A stretch of 64,000 bases of DNA. Source: Pseudomonas kielensis. GTDB lineage: Bacteria; Pseudomonadota; Gammaproteobacteria; Pseudomonadales; Pseudomonadaceae. The notes below the pieces were generated by a model. The model made no database searches. It saw only the letters and a program-made list of their open reading frames with translations, and had not been told where the DNA came from. Positions 36,225 through 45,066 of this stretch are shown here, piece after piece. Positions within the stretch are counted from its first letter, which is position 1. Every line of letters begins with the position of its first letter. The DNA is taken from positions 43,344 to 107,343 of the forward strand of contig NZ_JACMYG010000020.1 of the NCBI RefSeq assembly GCF_014236655.1, read 5' to 3'. Both the position numbers and the translations under genes were made by a program.

Positions 36225-37175
36225 CTACACCGCAATGGACGGCAGGGCTAATCCCGCCAACGATTCGGCACTGCTGGCCTGTTCGCTCATCAGCCAGTCG
36301 ACGAACTGCTGGATCAGCGCACTGCGGCGTTTGCGCTGGGGCAGTACCACGTAATAACCGAAGCCGGAGATCGCCGTCTCGGCAATCGGCCGCACCAATA
36401 GCCCCTGCGCCAGCAAGTCATCGACCAGGTGCCGCCAACCGATGGCCACGCCCTGACCGCCAATCGCTGCCTGAATCAACAGGGTGTAATTATCAAACCG
36501 CAGTTGCCCCGGCGTCGGTGGGGTGGCGATCCCCAGGCGACGGAACACACCGCTCCAGTCGAACCAGTGGCTGCTGTTCTCGCCCCGCAGATGCAACAGC
36601 GGCAACTCCAGCAACGTGTGGGCGGGCAAGGGGGCGAGTCGCTCCTTGAGCAGCAGCGGGCTGCACACCGGGAACACCTCCTCACTGAACAACCAGTGAC
36701 TTTCACCCTGCTTGAAGCGCCCTTCGCCGAACAGCACGGCCACGTCGATGTCGCTGCGCAACATGTTGTGATTACGTTCGCTGGTCACCAGGCTGACATC
36801 CACCTGCGGGTTGGCCTCGTGAAAGCGATGCAGACGCGGCATCAGCCAGTAGGCTGCGAAGGCGAAATCGGTGGCCACCTGCAACACCTCATGCTGGTCC
36901 TGGGCACTGATCGCACTCAACCCGGCCTCGATGCTCTGCAGGCCGCTCTGCACCTGTTCGAACAGGATCGATCCGGCTTCCGTCAGCTCGATGCCCCGGT
37001 AGATGCGGTCGAACAAGCGGGTTGCCAGTTGCTCCTCCAACCGCTTGAGCTGTTGGCTGACAGCAGGTTGGGTGGTGCCCAGTTCCACGGCGGCGGCGGT
37101 AAAACTGCCATGGCGCGCCGCCGCTTCAAAGGTGCGCAACAGGTCCAGGGAGAGTTCACCAAGGGCGTCATACAT
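36225..37175 (-). CDS. LysR-type regulator of choline sulfate utilisation
   Basis: 316 residues; N-terminal winged HTH (about 24-50, SFTAAAVELGTTQPAVSQQLK) and a periplasmic-binding-like effector domain. Divergent from betC by 114 bases, as in other Pseudomonas, where it is named the choline-sulfate utilisation regulator. Sequence alone does not reveal the inducer; context suggests choline-O-sulfate. Confidence 0.87.
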   Translation of the reverse strand: MYDALGELSLDLLRTFEAAARHGSFTAAAVELGTTQPAVSQQLKRLEEQLATRLFDRIYRGIELTEAGSILFEQVQSGLQSIEAGLSAISAQDQHEVLQVATDFAFAAYWLMPRLHRFHEANPQVDVSLVTSERNHNMLRSDIDVAVLFGEGRFKQGESHWLFSEEVFPVCSPLLLKERLAPLPAHTLLELPLLHLRGENSSHWFDWSGVFRRLGIATPPTPGQLRFDNYTLLIQAAIGGQGVAIGWRHLVDDLLAQGLLVRPIAETAISGFGYYVVLPQRKRRSALIQQFVDWLMSEQASSAESLAGLALPSIAV

Positions 37176-37289
37176 AAGGTGGGCTTATCCTAGTCATTGC
37201 CGGACATGGGCTTTACCGCGAAGAGCACGGGCTACATTCTCGATCACAGCACTTTCGCATAACTGCCCACTATGGAATGCCGCTATCAC

Positions 37290-38804
37290 ATGAAGCGCAA
37301 GAACATTCTTTTCATCATGGCCGATCAAATGGCCGCGCCTCTGTTGCCGTTCTATGGCGCTTCACCGATCAAGCTGCCCAACCTGAGCCGACTGGCGGCC
37401 CAGGGCGTGGTGTTCGACGCGGCGTACTGCAACAGCCCGTTATGCGCCCCCTCACGTTTCACCCTGGTCAGTGGCCAGTTACCCAGCAGGATCGGTGCCT
37501 ACGACAACGCCGCGGACTTCCCCGCCGATGTGCCGACCTACGCCCACTACCTGCGCCGCCTCGGTTATCGCACCGCGCTGTCCGGCAAGATGCACTTCTG
37601 TGGCCCGGACCAATTGCACGGCTATGAGGAACGCCTGACCAGCGACATCTACCCGGCCGACTACGGTTGGGCGGTGAACTGGGATGAACCGGACGTACGT
37701 CCAAGCTGGTATCACAACATGTCCTCAGTCCTGCAAGCCGGACCTTGCGTGCGCACCAACCAACTGGACTTCGATGAAGAGGTGGTCTTCAAGGCCCAGC
37801 AGTACCTGTTCGATCACATCCGCGAAGACGGTGACCAACCGTTTTGCCTGACCGTCTCGATGACCCACCCACACGACCCGTACACCATTCCCAAGGCATT
37901 CTGGGATCTGTATGACGAGCAGGACATCCCGCTGCCGCAGACCCCGGCGCAGGCCGAACTCGACCCACACTCCCAGCGCCTGCTCAAGGTCTACGACCTG
38001 TGGGACAAGCCACTGCCTGTGGACAAGATCCGTGATGCACGCCGCGCCTACTTCGGCGCGTGCAGCTACATCGATGCCAACGTCGGCAAACTCCTGCAGA
38101 CCCTCGAAGACACGGGGCTGATCGACGACACCATCATTGTATTTTCCGGCGACCACGGCGACATGCTCGGCGAGCGCGGCCTCTGGTACAAAATGCACTG
38201 GTTCGAAATGGCCGCCCGGGTGCCACTGCTGGTCTACGCGCCAGGGCAATTCGCGGCCGGGCGGGTCAGTGCCGCCGTTTCCACCGCTGACCTGCTCCCG
38301 ACCTTCGTCGCCCTGGCCGGCGGGGAGCTGCAGCCCGGCCTGCCACTGGACGGCCGCTCGCTGGTGCCCCACCTGCAGGGGCAGGGCGGCCACGATGAAG
38401 TGTTTGGCGAATACATGGCCGAAGGCACCATCAGCCCGTTGATGATGATCCGCCGGGGGCCCTACAAATTTATTTACAGTGAAGACGACCCCTGCCTGTT
38501 GTTCGATGTGCGCAACGACCCGCGCGAACAGGAAGAGCTCAGTCACTCGCCATCGCATCAAGCGGTTTTCGCCGCCTTTCTCACCGAAGCTCGCGCCAAG
38601 TGGGATATCCCGGCGATTCACCAACAGGTCCTGGCCAGCCAGCGCCGCCGGCGATTCGTCGCTGACGCCCTGAGCCTCGGCCACCTGAAGAGCTGGGACC
38701 ACCAGCCCCTGGTCGACGCCAGCCAGCAGTACATGCGCAACCACATCGACCTCGATGATCTGGAGCGCAAGGCTCGTTATCCACAACCCTGCCAAAACCA
38801 ATAA
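37290..38804 (+). CDS. betC: Choline-sulfatase
   Basis: Hydrolyses choline-O-sulfate to choline and sulfate. The 504 residues have the sulfatase core. Cys52 in C-A-P-S-R (about 52-56) is the residue oxidised to formylglycine. Metal ligands include Asp12 (MADQM) and the DHGD motif of FSGDHGDMLGERG (about 290). MKRKNILF at 37290 gives the usual length; an ATG at 37272 would add 6 residues and has no ribosome site. It leads the betC-choX pair. Confidence 0.94.
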   Translation: MKRKNILFIMADQMAAPLLPFYGASPIKLPNLSRLAAQGVVFDAAYCNSPLCAPSRFTLVSGQLPSRIGAYDNAADFPADVPTYAHYLRRLGYRTALSGKMHFCGPDQLHGYEERLTSDIYPADYGWAVNWDEPDVRPSWYHNMSSVLQAGPCVRTNQLDFDEEVVFKAQQYLFDHIREDGDQPFCLTVSMTHPHDPYTIPKAFWDLYDEQDIPLPQTPAQAELDPHSQRLLKVYDLWDKPLPVDKIRDARRAYFGACSYIDANVGKLLQTLEDTGLIDDTIIVFSGDHGDMLGERGLWYKMHWFEMAARVPLLVYAPGQFAAGRVSAAVSTADLLPTFVALAGGELQPGLPLDGRSLVPHLQGQGGHDEVFGEYMAEGTISPLMMIRRGPYKFIYSEDDPCLLFDVRNDPREQEELSHSPSHQAVFAAFLTEARAKWDIPAIHQQVLASQRRRRFVADALSLGHLKSWDHQPLVDASQQYMRNHIDLDDLERKARYPQPCQNQ

Positions 38805-38819
38805 TGTAAGGGGAAGCGC

Positions 38820-39740
38820 ATGCAAAGGTTATCCACAGTTGTGACCGCCGGGTTGCTGGTGTTTGGCAGTGCTTCGGCCTGGGCCGAACAGGGATGCGAC
38901 ACCGTGAAGATGGCCGACCCCGGCTGGAGCGACATCGCCGCAACCAATGCCATCACCGGCGTGCTGCTCGATGGCATGGGGTACAAGGCCCGGATCGATA
39001 CCCTGGCAGTGCCGATCATCTTTGGTGGCCTGAAGGACGGTCAGGTCGATGTCTTCCTCGGTAACTGGATGCCGGCACAGCAGGGTTTCTACGACAAGTT
39101 CGTGGCCACCGGCGAAGTCACTCAACTGGCGAAGAACCTCGACGGTACCGAGTTCACCCTGGCAGTGCCGGACTACGTCTGGGAGGCGGGCGTGCATGAC
39201 TTCGCCGACCTGAACAAGTATGCCGAGCAGTTCGACAAGAAAATCTACGGCATCGGCTCCGGTGCACCGGCCAACCTCTCGCTGCAGGACATCATCAAGA
39301 AAAACGACTTCGACCTGGGTCAATGGAAGCTGGTGGAGTCCAGCGAGCAGGCGATGCTCGCGGAAGTCTCGCGCGCCGTGAAGAAGCACAAGTTCGTGAC
39401 CTTCCTCGGCTGGACCCCGCACCCGATGAACGTGCAGCTGAAAATGCGCTACCTCAAGGGTGGCGAGAAATACTTCGGCGACACCGGCAGTGTCCACACC
39501 CTGACCCGCAAGGGTTATGCCCAGGCCTGCCCGAACGTCGGCAAACTGCTGAGCAACCTGAGCTTCACCCAGGACATGGAAAACAGCATCATGGCCGAGG
39601 TGGTGAACAACAAGGTCAGCAATACCGAGGCCGCCAAGGCGTGGCTCAAGGCCAACCCAGCGGTGCTGGACACGTGGCTGGCCGGAGTGAAAACGGCAGA
39701 CGGCAAAGAGGCATTGCCGGCGGTCAAGGCCAAGCTGTAA
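38820..39740 (+). CDS. choX: Choline ABC transporter substrate-binding protein
   Basis: 306 residues with a signal peptide ending AWA (about residue 22). It matches the ChoX family of periplasmic proteins, which bind choline with an aromatic box and feed a choline ABC transporter. Only the binding protein is here; permease and ATPase (ChoW/ChoV) must be encoded elsewhere. Fifteen bases after betC with an AGGGGAAG site, so co-transcribed. A role in taking up choline sulfate or salvaging released choline is inferred. Confidence 0.9.
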   Translation: MQRLSTVVTAGLLVFGSASAWAEQGCDTVKMADPGWSDIAATNAITGVLLDGMGYKARIDTLAVPIIFGGLKDGQVDVFLGNWMPAQQGFYDKFVATGEVTQLAKNLDGTEFTLAVPDYVWEAGVHDFADLNKYAEQFDKKIYGIGSGAPANLSLQDIIKKNDFDLGQWKLVESSEQAMLAEVSRAVKKHKFVTFLGWTPHPMNVQLKMRYLKGGEKYFGDTGSVHTLTRKGYAQACPNVGKLLSNLSFTQDMENSIMAEVVNNKVSNTEAAKAWLKANPAVLDTWLAGVKTADGKEALPAVKAKL

Positions 39741-39754
39741 CACCTGGCCCCTGG

Positions 39755-39784
39755 GATTGTTCCTGCACACCCGTGGGAACAATC
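39755..39784 (+). terminator. Hairpin after choX
   Basis: Perfect 9-bp arms GATTGTTCC (39755-39763) and GGAACAATC (39776-39784), 12-base loop, followed by a weak T-poor tail. It probably separates betC-choX from the SulP gene in part. Confidence 0.6.
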
Positions 39785-39830
39785 ACCTTTGCCCTGATAC
39801 TCTTTGGCAAAACCCCATTCGCGAGGATTC

Positions 39831-41399
39831 ATGGCACTCCCCAGCCGCCATTCGCTCTTTCCCTTTCTCCGCTGGCTGCCGCAGCAGACCCGCGCCAGCG
39901 TCGGCCGCGATCTTGTCGTCGGGCTGAGCGGGGCGATTCTGGCGCTACCACAATCGATTGCCTACGCGCTGATTGCCGGCCTGCCGCCGGAATATGGTTT
40001 GTACGCCGCCATCATCCCGGTGCTGATCGCCTGCCTCTGGGGTTCCTCCTGGCATCTGATCTGCGGTCCTACGGCGGCCATCTCCATCGTCCTGTACGCC
40101 AGCGTCAGCCCGTTGGCGGTGCCCGGTTCCCAGGACTACGTCACCTTGATCCTGTTGCTGACCTTCCTCGCCGGCGTATTCCAATGGCTACTCGGTCTGC
40201 TGCGGTTCGGCGCCCTGGTGAACTTCGTCTCGCACTCGGTGGTGCTGGGCTTCACCCTGGGTGCCGCGGTGGTCATCGCCCTCGGGCAACTGCCGAACCT
40301 GCTGGGGCTGGACCTGCCGAGCCAGGCCACGGCACTCGACAGCCTGATGTCGCTGGTCAGCCATCTCCATGAGCTGGACAAACCTTCGCTGCTGCTGGGC
40401 CTCGGTACACTGGCGCTGGGGGTCGCGCTGAAGCTGTGCCTGCCGCGCTGGCCGAGCCTGCTGATCACCCTGGTCCTGAGCAGCCTGCTGGTCTGGCTGT
40501 GGCCTTCGTTGTTCGGCCATGTGCAGCAGGTCAGCGCGTTTGTCGGAAGACTGCCGCCGTTCAGCCCCTTGCCCCTGGATCTGGACCTGATCCTGCGCCT
40601 GCTGCCCAGTGCCGTGGCGGTCGGCATGTTGGGGCTGGTCACCAGTCTGTCGATCGCCCGTTCACTGTCGGCACGCTCGCAACAGTTGCTCGACGCCAAC
40701 CAGGAAGTCCGCGCCCAGGGCTTTTCCAACATCGTCGGCAGTTTTTTCTCCGGCTCGCTGTCGGCCGGTTCCTTCACCCGCTCCGGCTTGAGCTATGAAG
40801 CCGGTGCCTGCTCACCGCTGGCGGGCGTGTTCTCGGCGCTGTGGGTGGCCGTGTTTGCGCTGGCCGGGGCGAGCCTGATCGCGCACATCCCGATCCCCGC
40901 CATGGCCGGTAGCATTCTGTTGATTTGCTGGGGCCTGGTGGACCACCGCGGTATTCGGGCGTTGTTTCGGGTCAGTCGGGCCGAGTTTGCGGTGATGGCG
41001 CTGACCTGCGTCGCCACGCTGCTGCTGGAGCTGCAAACGGCAATCTATGCCGGTGTGCTGGCCTCGCTGTTCTTCTACCTCAAACGCACCTCTCAGCCCC
41101 GCGTGCAGCAATGGCGCGAGGGCGATGAAGAGATTCTGCGGGTCGGCGGCTCGATCTTTTTCGGCGCCAGCCATTACCTGCAAGTGCGCCTGCAGCGCAC
41201 CCAGGGCCGGGCAGTGGTGATCGAGGCGCAATACATCAACTTCATCGACTATTCCGGGGTGGAAATGCTCCACCAGGAAGCCCGCCGCCTGCTCAGGCAG
41301 GACCGCAGCCTGACCTTGCGTCGGGCCCGGGGGCATGTGGTCGAAGAGTTGCGCAAGCTCGAAGGCGCGGAAAAATGCCCGATCCGTTTCGAGGATTGA
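39831..41399 (+). CDS. SulP family anion transporter with STAS domain
   Basis: 522 residues with about 12 membrane helices. The SulP signature is LPQSIAYALIAGLPPEYGLYAA near residues 42-63, and GPTAAISIVL marks the binding site. The C-terminal 100 residues form a STAS domain (FIDYSGVEMLHQEARRLL). The start at 39831 has AGGA 6 bases upstream. SulP proteins move sulfate, bicarbonate or other anions. Beside choline-sulfatase, sulfate is a reasonable guess, but the direction and substrate are unproved. Confidence 0.9.
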   Translation: MALPSRHSLFPFLRWLPQQTRASVGRDLVVGLSGAILALPQSIAYALIAGLPPEYGLYAAIIPVLIACLWGSSWHLICGPTAAISIVLYASVSPLAVPGSQDYVTLILLLTFLAGVFQWLLGLLRFGALVNFVSHSVVLGFTLGAAVVIALGQLPNLLGLDLPSQATALDSLMSLVSHLHELDKPSLLLGLGTLALGVALKLCLPRWPSLLITLVLSSLLVWLWPSLFGHVQQVSAFVGRLPPFSPLPLDLDLILRLLPSAVAVGMLGLVTSLSIARSLSARSQQLLDANQEVRAQGFSNIVGSFFSGSLSAGSFTRSGLSYEAGACSPLAGVFSALWVAVFALAGASLIAHIPIPAMAGSILLICWGLVDHRGIRALFRVSRAEFAVMALTCVATLLLELQTAIYAGVLASLFFYLKRTSQPRVQQWREGDEEILRVGGSIFFGASHYLQVRLQRTQGRAVVIEAQYINFIDYSGVEMLHQEARRLLRQDRSLTLRRARGHVVEELRKLEGAEKCPIRFED

Positions 41400-41400
41400 A

Positions 41401-42222
41401 CTACAGCGCCAATTGCCGGCGCAGTTCAGCCAGCACTGGTGCGGTGTCCGGGCGCACCCCGCGCCACAGGAAGAAGGCTTCGGCGGCTTGTTCGGCAAGC
41501 ATGCCCAGGCCATCCAGTGCCAGGGCGGCACCATGGGCGCTGGCCCAGCGGCAGAAGGATGTCGGTTCCTTGCCGTACATCATGTCGTAGCACAGGGTCT
41601 TGCCGGGTTCGATCAGGCTGCTGGCAATCGGCGGTACATCGCCTGACAGGCTGGCCGACGTCGCGTTGATGATCAGGTCCACTGGCTCGCGCAGCCAATC
41701 GAAGCCGCTGGCCGACACCGGGCCCAGATCGGCGAACAGCTCCGCCAACTGCTCGGCTTTTTCCACCGTGCGGTTGGCGATGATCACGGAGGCCGGTTGC
41801 TCGGCCAACAACGGCTCCAGCGCACCGCGCACCGCGCCACCGGCGCCGAGCAGCAGGATGCGCTTGCCGTGCAGGCTGAATCCGGCATTGACCGTGAGAT
41901 CTCGAACGAGCCCGGCGCCGTCGGTGTTGTCACCCAACAGGCTGCCGTCGGCCAACTTGCTCAGGGTGTTGACCGCCCCGGCCCGTTGCGCACGGGCCGT
42001 CAGTTGGCTGGCCAGACGATAGGCCTGTTCCTTGAAGGGCACCGTGACATTAGCCCCACGCCCCTCAGCGAAAAATGCCGTGGCGCAGCCGGAAAAATCA
42101 TCGAGCGGCGCCAGCAGGGTGTTGTAGTCCAACTGCTGAGCCGTCTGCTGGGCAAACAGACGATGGATCAACGGCGACTTGCTGTGGCCAATCGGGTTAC
42201 CGAAAACGACGTACTGATCCAT
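41401..42222 (-). CDS. aroE: Shikimate dehydrogenase
   Basis: Reduces 3-dehydroshikimate with NADPH in the aromatic pathway. The 273 residues show the substrate loop GNPIGHSKSP (about 8-17), catalytic Lys/Asp in NVTVPFKEQAY (Lys about 65) and DNTDGAG, and the NADP loop GAGGAVRGAL (about 126) with NRT. MDQYVVFG at 42222 is chosen for its GAGGG site; a further upstream in-frame extension is unlikely. It ends 2 bases from the convergent SulP gene. Confidence 0.95.
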   Translation of the reverse strand: MDQYVVFGNPIGHSKSPLIHRLFAQQTAQQLDYNTLLAPLDDFSGCATAFFAEGRGANVTVPFKEQAYRLASQLTARAQRAGAVNTLSKLADGSLLGDNTDGAGLVRDLTVNAGFSLHGKRILLLGAGGAVRGALEPLLAEQPASVIIANRTVEKAEQLAELFADLGPVSASGFDWLREPVDLIINATSASLSGDVPPIASSLIEPGKTLCYDMMYGKEPTSFCRWASAHGAALALDGLGMLAEQAAEAFFLWRGVRPDTAPVLAELRRQLAL

Positions 42223-42307
42223 CTCACACCCTCTTGGAGCGCGCCCTGTAGGCGCTACTGTGCTCAACCACGTTAGCGTTGTTCGCCGGCCAGCCGGCGC
42301 CGACCGG

Positions 42308-43225
42308 TCAGGCCGAGCCCGCCAGCCAGTCGCGGTCTTGCAGGAAGTACTCCGTCAGACGCGCCTCTTCGCTACCCGGCTCGGCCTTCCAGTCGTAGGC
42401 CCAGCGCACTTGCGGTGGCAGCGACATGAGGATCGACTCGGTACGCCCGCCCGACTGCAGGCCGAACAGCGTGCCACGGTCGTAGACCAGGTTGAATTCG
42501 ACGTAGCGACCACGGCGGAACTCCTGGAATTCACGCTGTTGCTCGGTGTAGGCCTGGGCCTTGCGGCGCTGCACGATCGGCAGGTATGCCTTGATGTAGG
42601 CATCGCCGATGGCGCGGATGAACGCGAAGCAGGTATCGAAATCCCACTCGTTCAGGTCATCGAAGAACAGGCCGCCAATACCGCGGGGCTCGTTGCGATG
42701 CTTGATGTGGAAGTAGCTGTCGCACCATGCCTTGTAACGGCTGTAGACATCCGGCCCGAATGGCGCGCAGGCCTGGGCGGCGACACGGTGCCAATGCACG
42801 CAGTCTTCTTCATTGCCGTAGTAGGGGGTCAGGTCGAAGCCGCCACCGAACCACCACACCGGCTCTTCACCGGGTTTTTCAGCGATGAAAAACCGCACAT
42901 TGGCGTGGGACGTCGGCACATGAGGGTTGTGCGGGTGGATCACCAGCGACACACCGAGGGCTTCGAAGCCGCGTCCGGCCAACTCGGGCCGGTGCGCGCT
43001 GGCCGACGGCGGCAGGCCGCTGCCAAAGACGTGGGAAAAGTTGACGCCGCCTTTTTCGATCACCGCGCCATTTTCAATTACCCGAGTCCGTCCGCCACCG
43101 CCGGCAGGCCGGGTCCAGGCGTCTTCGACAAAGCGCGTGCCGCCGTCTTCTGTTTCCAGCGCGGCACATATGCGGTCTTGCAGGTCGAGCAGGTAGGCTT
43201 TAACGGCTTCGGTGCGGGTAGTCAT
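42308..43225 (-). CDS. hemF: Oxygen-dependent coproporphyrinogen III oxidase
   Basis: Decarboxylates coproporphyrinogen III in aerobic haem synthesis. The 305 residues carry the signature FGGGFDLTPYY and a WHRVA His region, with SHPHNPHVPTSHANVRFF-like segments for metal and substrate. It lies ahead of aroE on the same strand with 85 bases between, as in other pseudomonads. Confidence 0.96.
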   Translation of the reverse strand: MTTRTEAVKAYLLDLQDRICAALETEDGGTRFVEDAWTRPAGGGGRTRVIENGAVIEKGGVNFSHVFGSGLPPSASAHRPELAGRGFEALGVSLVIHPHNPHVPTSHANVRFFIAEKPGEEPVWWFGGGFDLTPYYGNEEDCVHWHRVAAQACAPFGPDVYSRYKAWCDSYFHIKHRNEPRGIGGLFFDDLNEWDFDTCFAFIRAIGDAYIKAYLPIVQRRKAQAYTEQQREFQEFRRGRYVEFNLVYDRGTLFGLQSGGRTESILMSLPPQVRWAYDWKAEPGSEEARLTEYFLQDRDWLAGSA

Positions 43226-43389
43226 GGCATCACCTTGAATCGGGCAAAGCTACGCGGCGCTCGATCAGAACGGCGGCCGACGCAAATGGGCGCGTAGCAT
43301 AACACTGCACCCCGGCCTGCCACAGTTGACGAAGATCAAGCTTAGGAGTCCGATAGGCCCCTACGCAAAACCACCCAAGGAGAGTGCAG

Positions 43390-44367
43390 ATGGCCAAACG
43401 TATCCAGTTCCGTGCCCATGGCGGCCCTGAAGTGCTTGAGTATGTGGACTATCAGCCGGCCGAGCCGGGCCCGCAGCAGGTCAGTGTGAGCAACAAGGCC
43501 ATCGGCCTGAATTTCATCGACACCTATTTTCGCAGCGGCCTCTATGCGCCTCCTGCCTTGCCATCGGGCCTGGGCGCGGAGGGGGCTGGCGTGGTCCAGG
43601 CCGTCGGTAGCCAGGTCACCCGATTCAAGGTCGGCGACCGCGTGGCCTATGGCAGCGGGCCACTGGGGGCCTACAGCGATGTGCACGTATTGCCGGAAGC
43701 CAACCTGGTGCACCTGCCCGACGCTATCAGCTTCGAACAGGCCGCAGGCGTGATGCTCAAGGGCCTGACGGTGCAATACCTGTTGCGTCAGACCTATGAA
43801 CTCAAGGGGGGCGAAACCATTCTGTTCCACGCCGCGGCCGGCGGCGTTGGTTCGCTGGCCTGCCAGTGGGCCAAGGCCCTGGGCGTGAAGCTGATCGGTA
43901 CCGTCAGTTCGCCGGAAAAAGCTGCACTGGCCAAGGCCAACGGCGCCTGGGCGACTATCGACTACAGCCATGAGAATGTCGTTGAACGGGTCCTGGAACT
44001 GACTGATGGCAAGAAATGCCCGGTGGTCTACGACGGCGTCGGCAAAGACACCTGGCTGACCTCCCTCGACTGCACTGCGCCCCGTGGGCTGGTGGTGAGT
44101 TTCGGCAATGCGTCGGGGGCGGTGGACGGGGTGAACCTGGGGATTCTCTCGGCCAAGGGTTCGCTGTACGTCACCCGACCGACCCTGGCGACCTACGCCA
44201 ACAACGCGCAAAACCTGCAGCGCATGGCCGATGAGCTGTTCGGGATGATCATCAGCGGCCAGTTGCGGGTTGATATCAGCCAGCGTTATTCACTGGCTGA
44301 AGCAGCGAAGGCACAGACCGAGTTGTCGGCCCGGCGTACCACCGGATCGACCATTCTGTTGCCCTGA
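43390..44367 (+). CDS. qor: NADPH:quinone reductase (zeta-crystallin type)
   Basis: 325-residue zinc-independent MDR family enzyme. It carries the NADP loop AAAGGVGSLACQWAKALG (about 150) and the GLGAEGAGVVQAVG segment (about 60) in place of a zinc site. CAAGGAGAG precedes the ATG. Divergent from hemF. Reaction: NADPH-dependent quinone reduction, by family. Confidence 0.93.
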   Translation: MAKRIQFRAHGGPEVLEYVDYQPAEPGPQQVSVSNKAIGLNFIDTYFRSGLYAPPALPSGLGAEGAGVVQAVGSQVTRFKVGDRVAYGSGPLGAYSDVHVLPEANLVHLPDAISFEQAAGVMLKGLTVQYLLRQTYELKGGETILFHAAAGGVGSLACQWAKALGVKLIGTVSSPEKAALAKANGAWATIDYSHENVVERVLELTDGKKCPVVYDGVGKDTWLTSLDCTAPRGLVVSFGNASGAVDGVNLGILSAKGSLYVTRPTLATYANNAQNLQRMADELFGMIISGQLRVDISQRYSLAEAAKAQTELSARRTTGSTILLP

Positions 44368-44392
44368 TAGTTATTGCGTCAGACAGAACGTC

Positions 44393-44425
44393 TTCGCTGG
44401 CGCCCGCGTGCGGCTTGCCAGCGAA
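44393..44425. repeat. REP-type hairpin
   Basis: Arms TTCGCTGGC (44393-44401) and GCCAGCGAA (44417-44425) form a 9-bp stem with a GC-rich loop. The TTCGCTGGCG motif is common in Pseudomonas REP units. It separates the convergent qor and tsaC. Confidence 0.7.
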
Positions 44426-44441
44426 TGGCAGCAGCGCGATC

Positions 44442-44999
44442 TCAGTCCGGACGCACCACGTGGCCGGTCGCCAGGTCGCGAATCACGCTGGGGTTCTTGC
44501 GCCCACCGAGCTGACCGCCCAGTACCAGGTCGACTTGCCCACGGAAGTACTGCTCGACGCGAATCCGCGTGCGCGCGGCCGGCCGTCCCTGAGGGTTGGC
44601 GGATGTCGACACCAGTGGCCCGACCAATGCACACAGATCCCGCACCTGCGGGTGATCGCTGACGCGCAACGCCACGGTTTCGTGAACCCCGGTGATCCAT
44701 TGCGGCAACATGTTCTGGTGGGGCACCAGCCAGGTGTTCGGCCCAGGCCAGGTGCTGGCCATGCGATCGAGCCACAACTGCGGGAAGTCATCGAACAGGA
44801 AGTCGAACTGGCGGATATTGTCAGCCACCAGGATCAGGCCCTTTTCCACCGAACGTCCCTTGATCGCCAACAGGCGATACACCGCTTCTTCATCCCAGGG
44901 GTCGCACCCCAGGCCCCAGACGGCTTCGGTTGGATAGGCAAGCACCGCCCCTGCGCGAATTCCTCGTGCGGCTTGTTGCACACGCCAACTGTTGACCAT
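44442..44999 (-). CDS. tsaC: Threonylcarbamoyl-AMP synthase TsaC
   Basis: 185 residues of the YrdC/Sua5 domain, the short TsaC form. It makes threonylcarbamoyl-AMP for t6A37 modification of ANN-decoding tRNAs. Typical segments are AYPTEAVWGLGCDP (about 20), KGRSVEKGLILVAD (about 48) and the STSANPQGRPAART loop. Same strand as dprA, 67 bases downstream of its start side. Confidence 0.94.
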   Translation of the reverse strand: MVNSWRVQQAARGIRAGAVLAYPTEAVWGLGCDPWDEEAVYRLLAIKGRSVEKGLILVADNIRQFDFLFDDFPQLWLDRMASTWPGPNTWLVPHQNMLPQWITGVHETVALRVSDHPQVRDLCALVGPLVSTSANPQGRPAARTRIRVEQYFRGQVDLVLGGQLGGRKNPSVIRDLATGHVVRPD

Positions 45000-45066
45000 G
45001 ACCGACTCTCCAAAATAAGGCTGTGCGCAGTTTACCCATCTTCCTTACAAATCCCAGTGCATGAAC

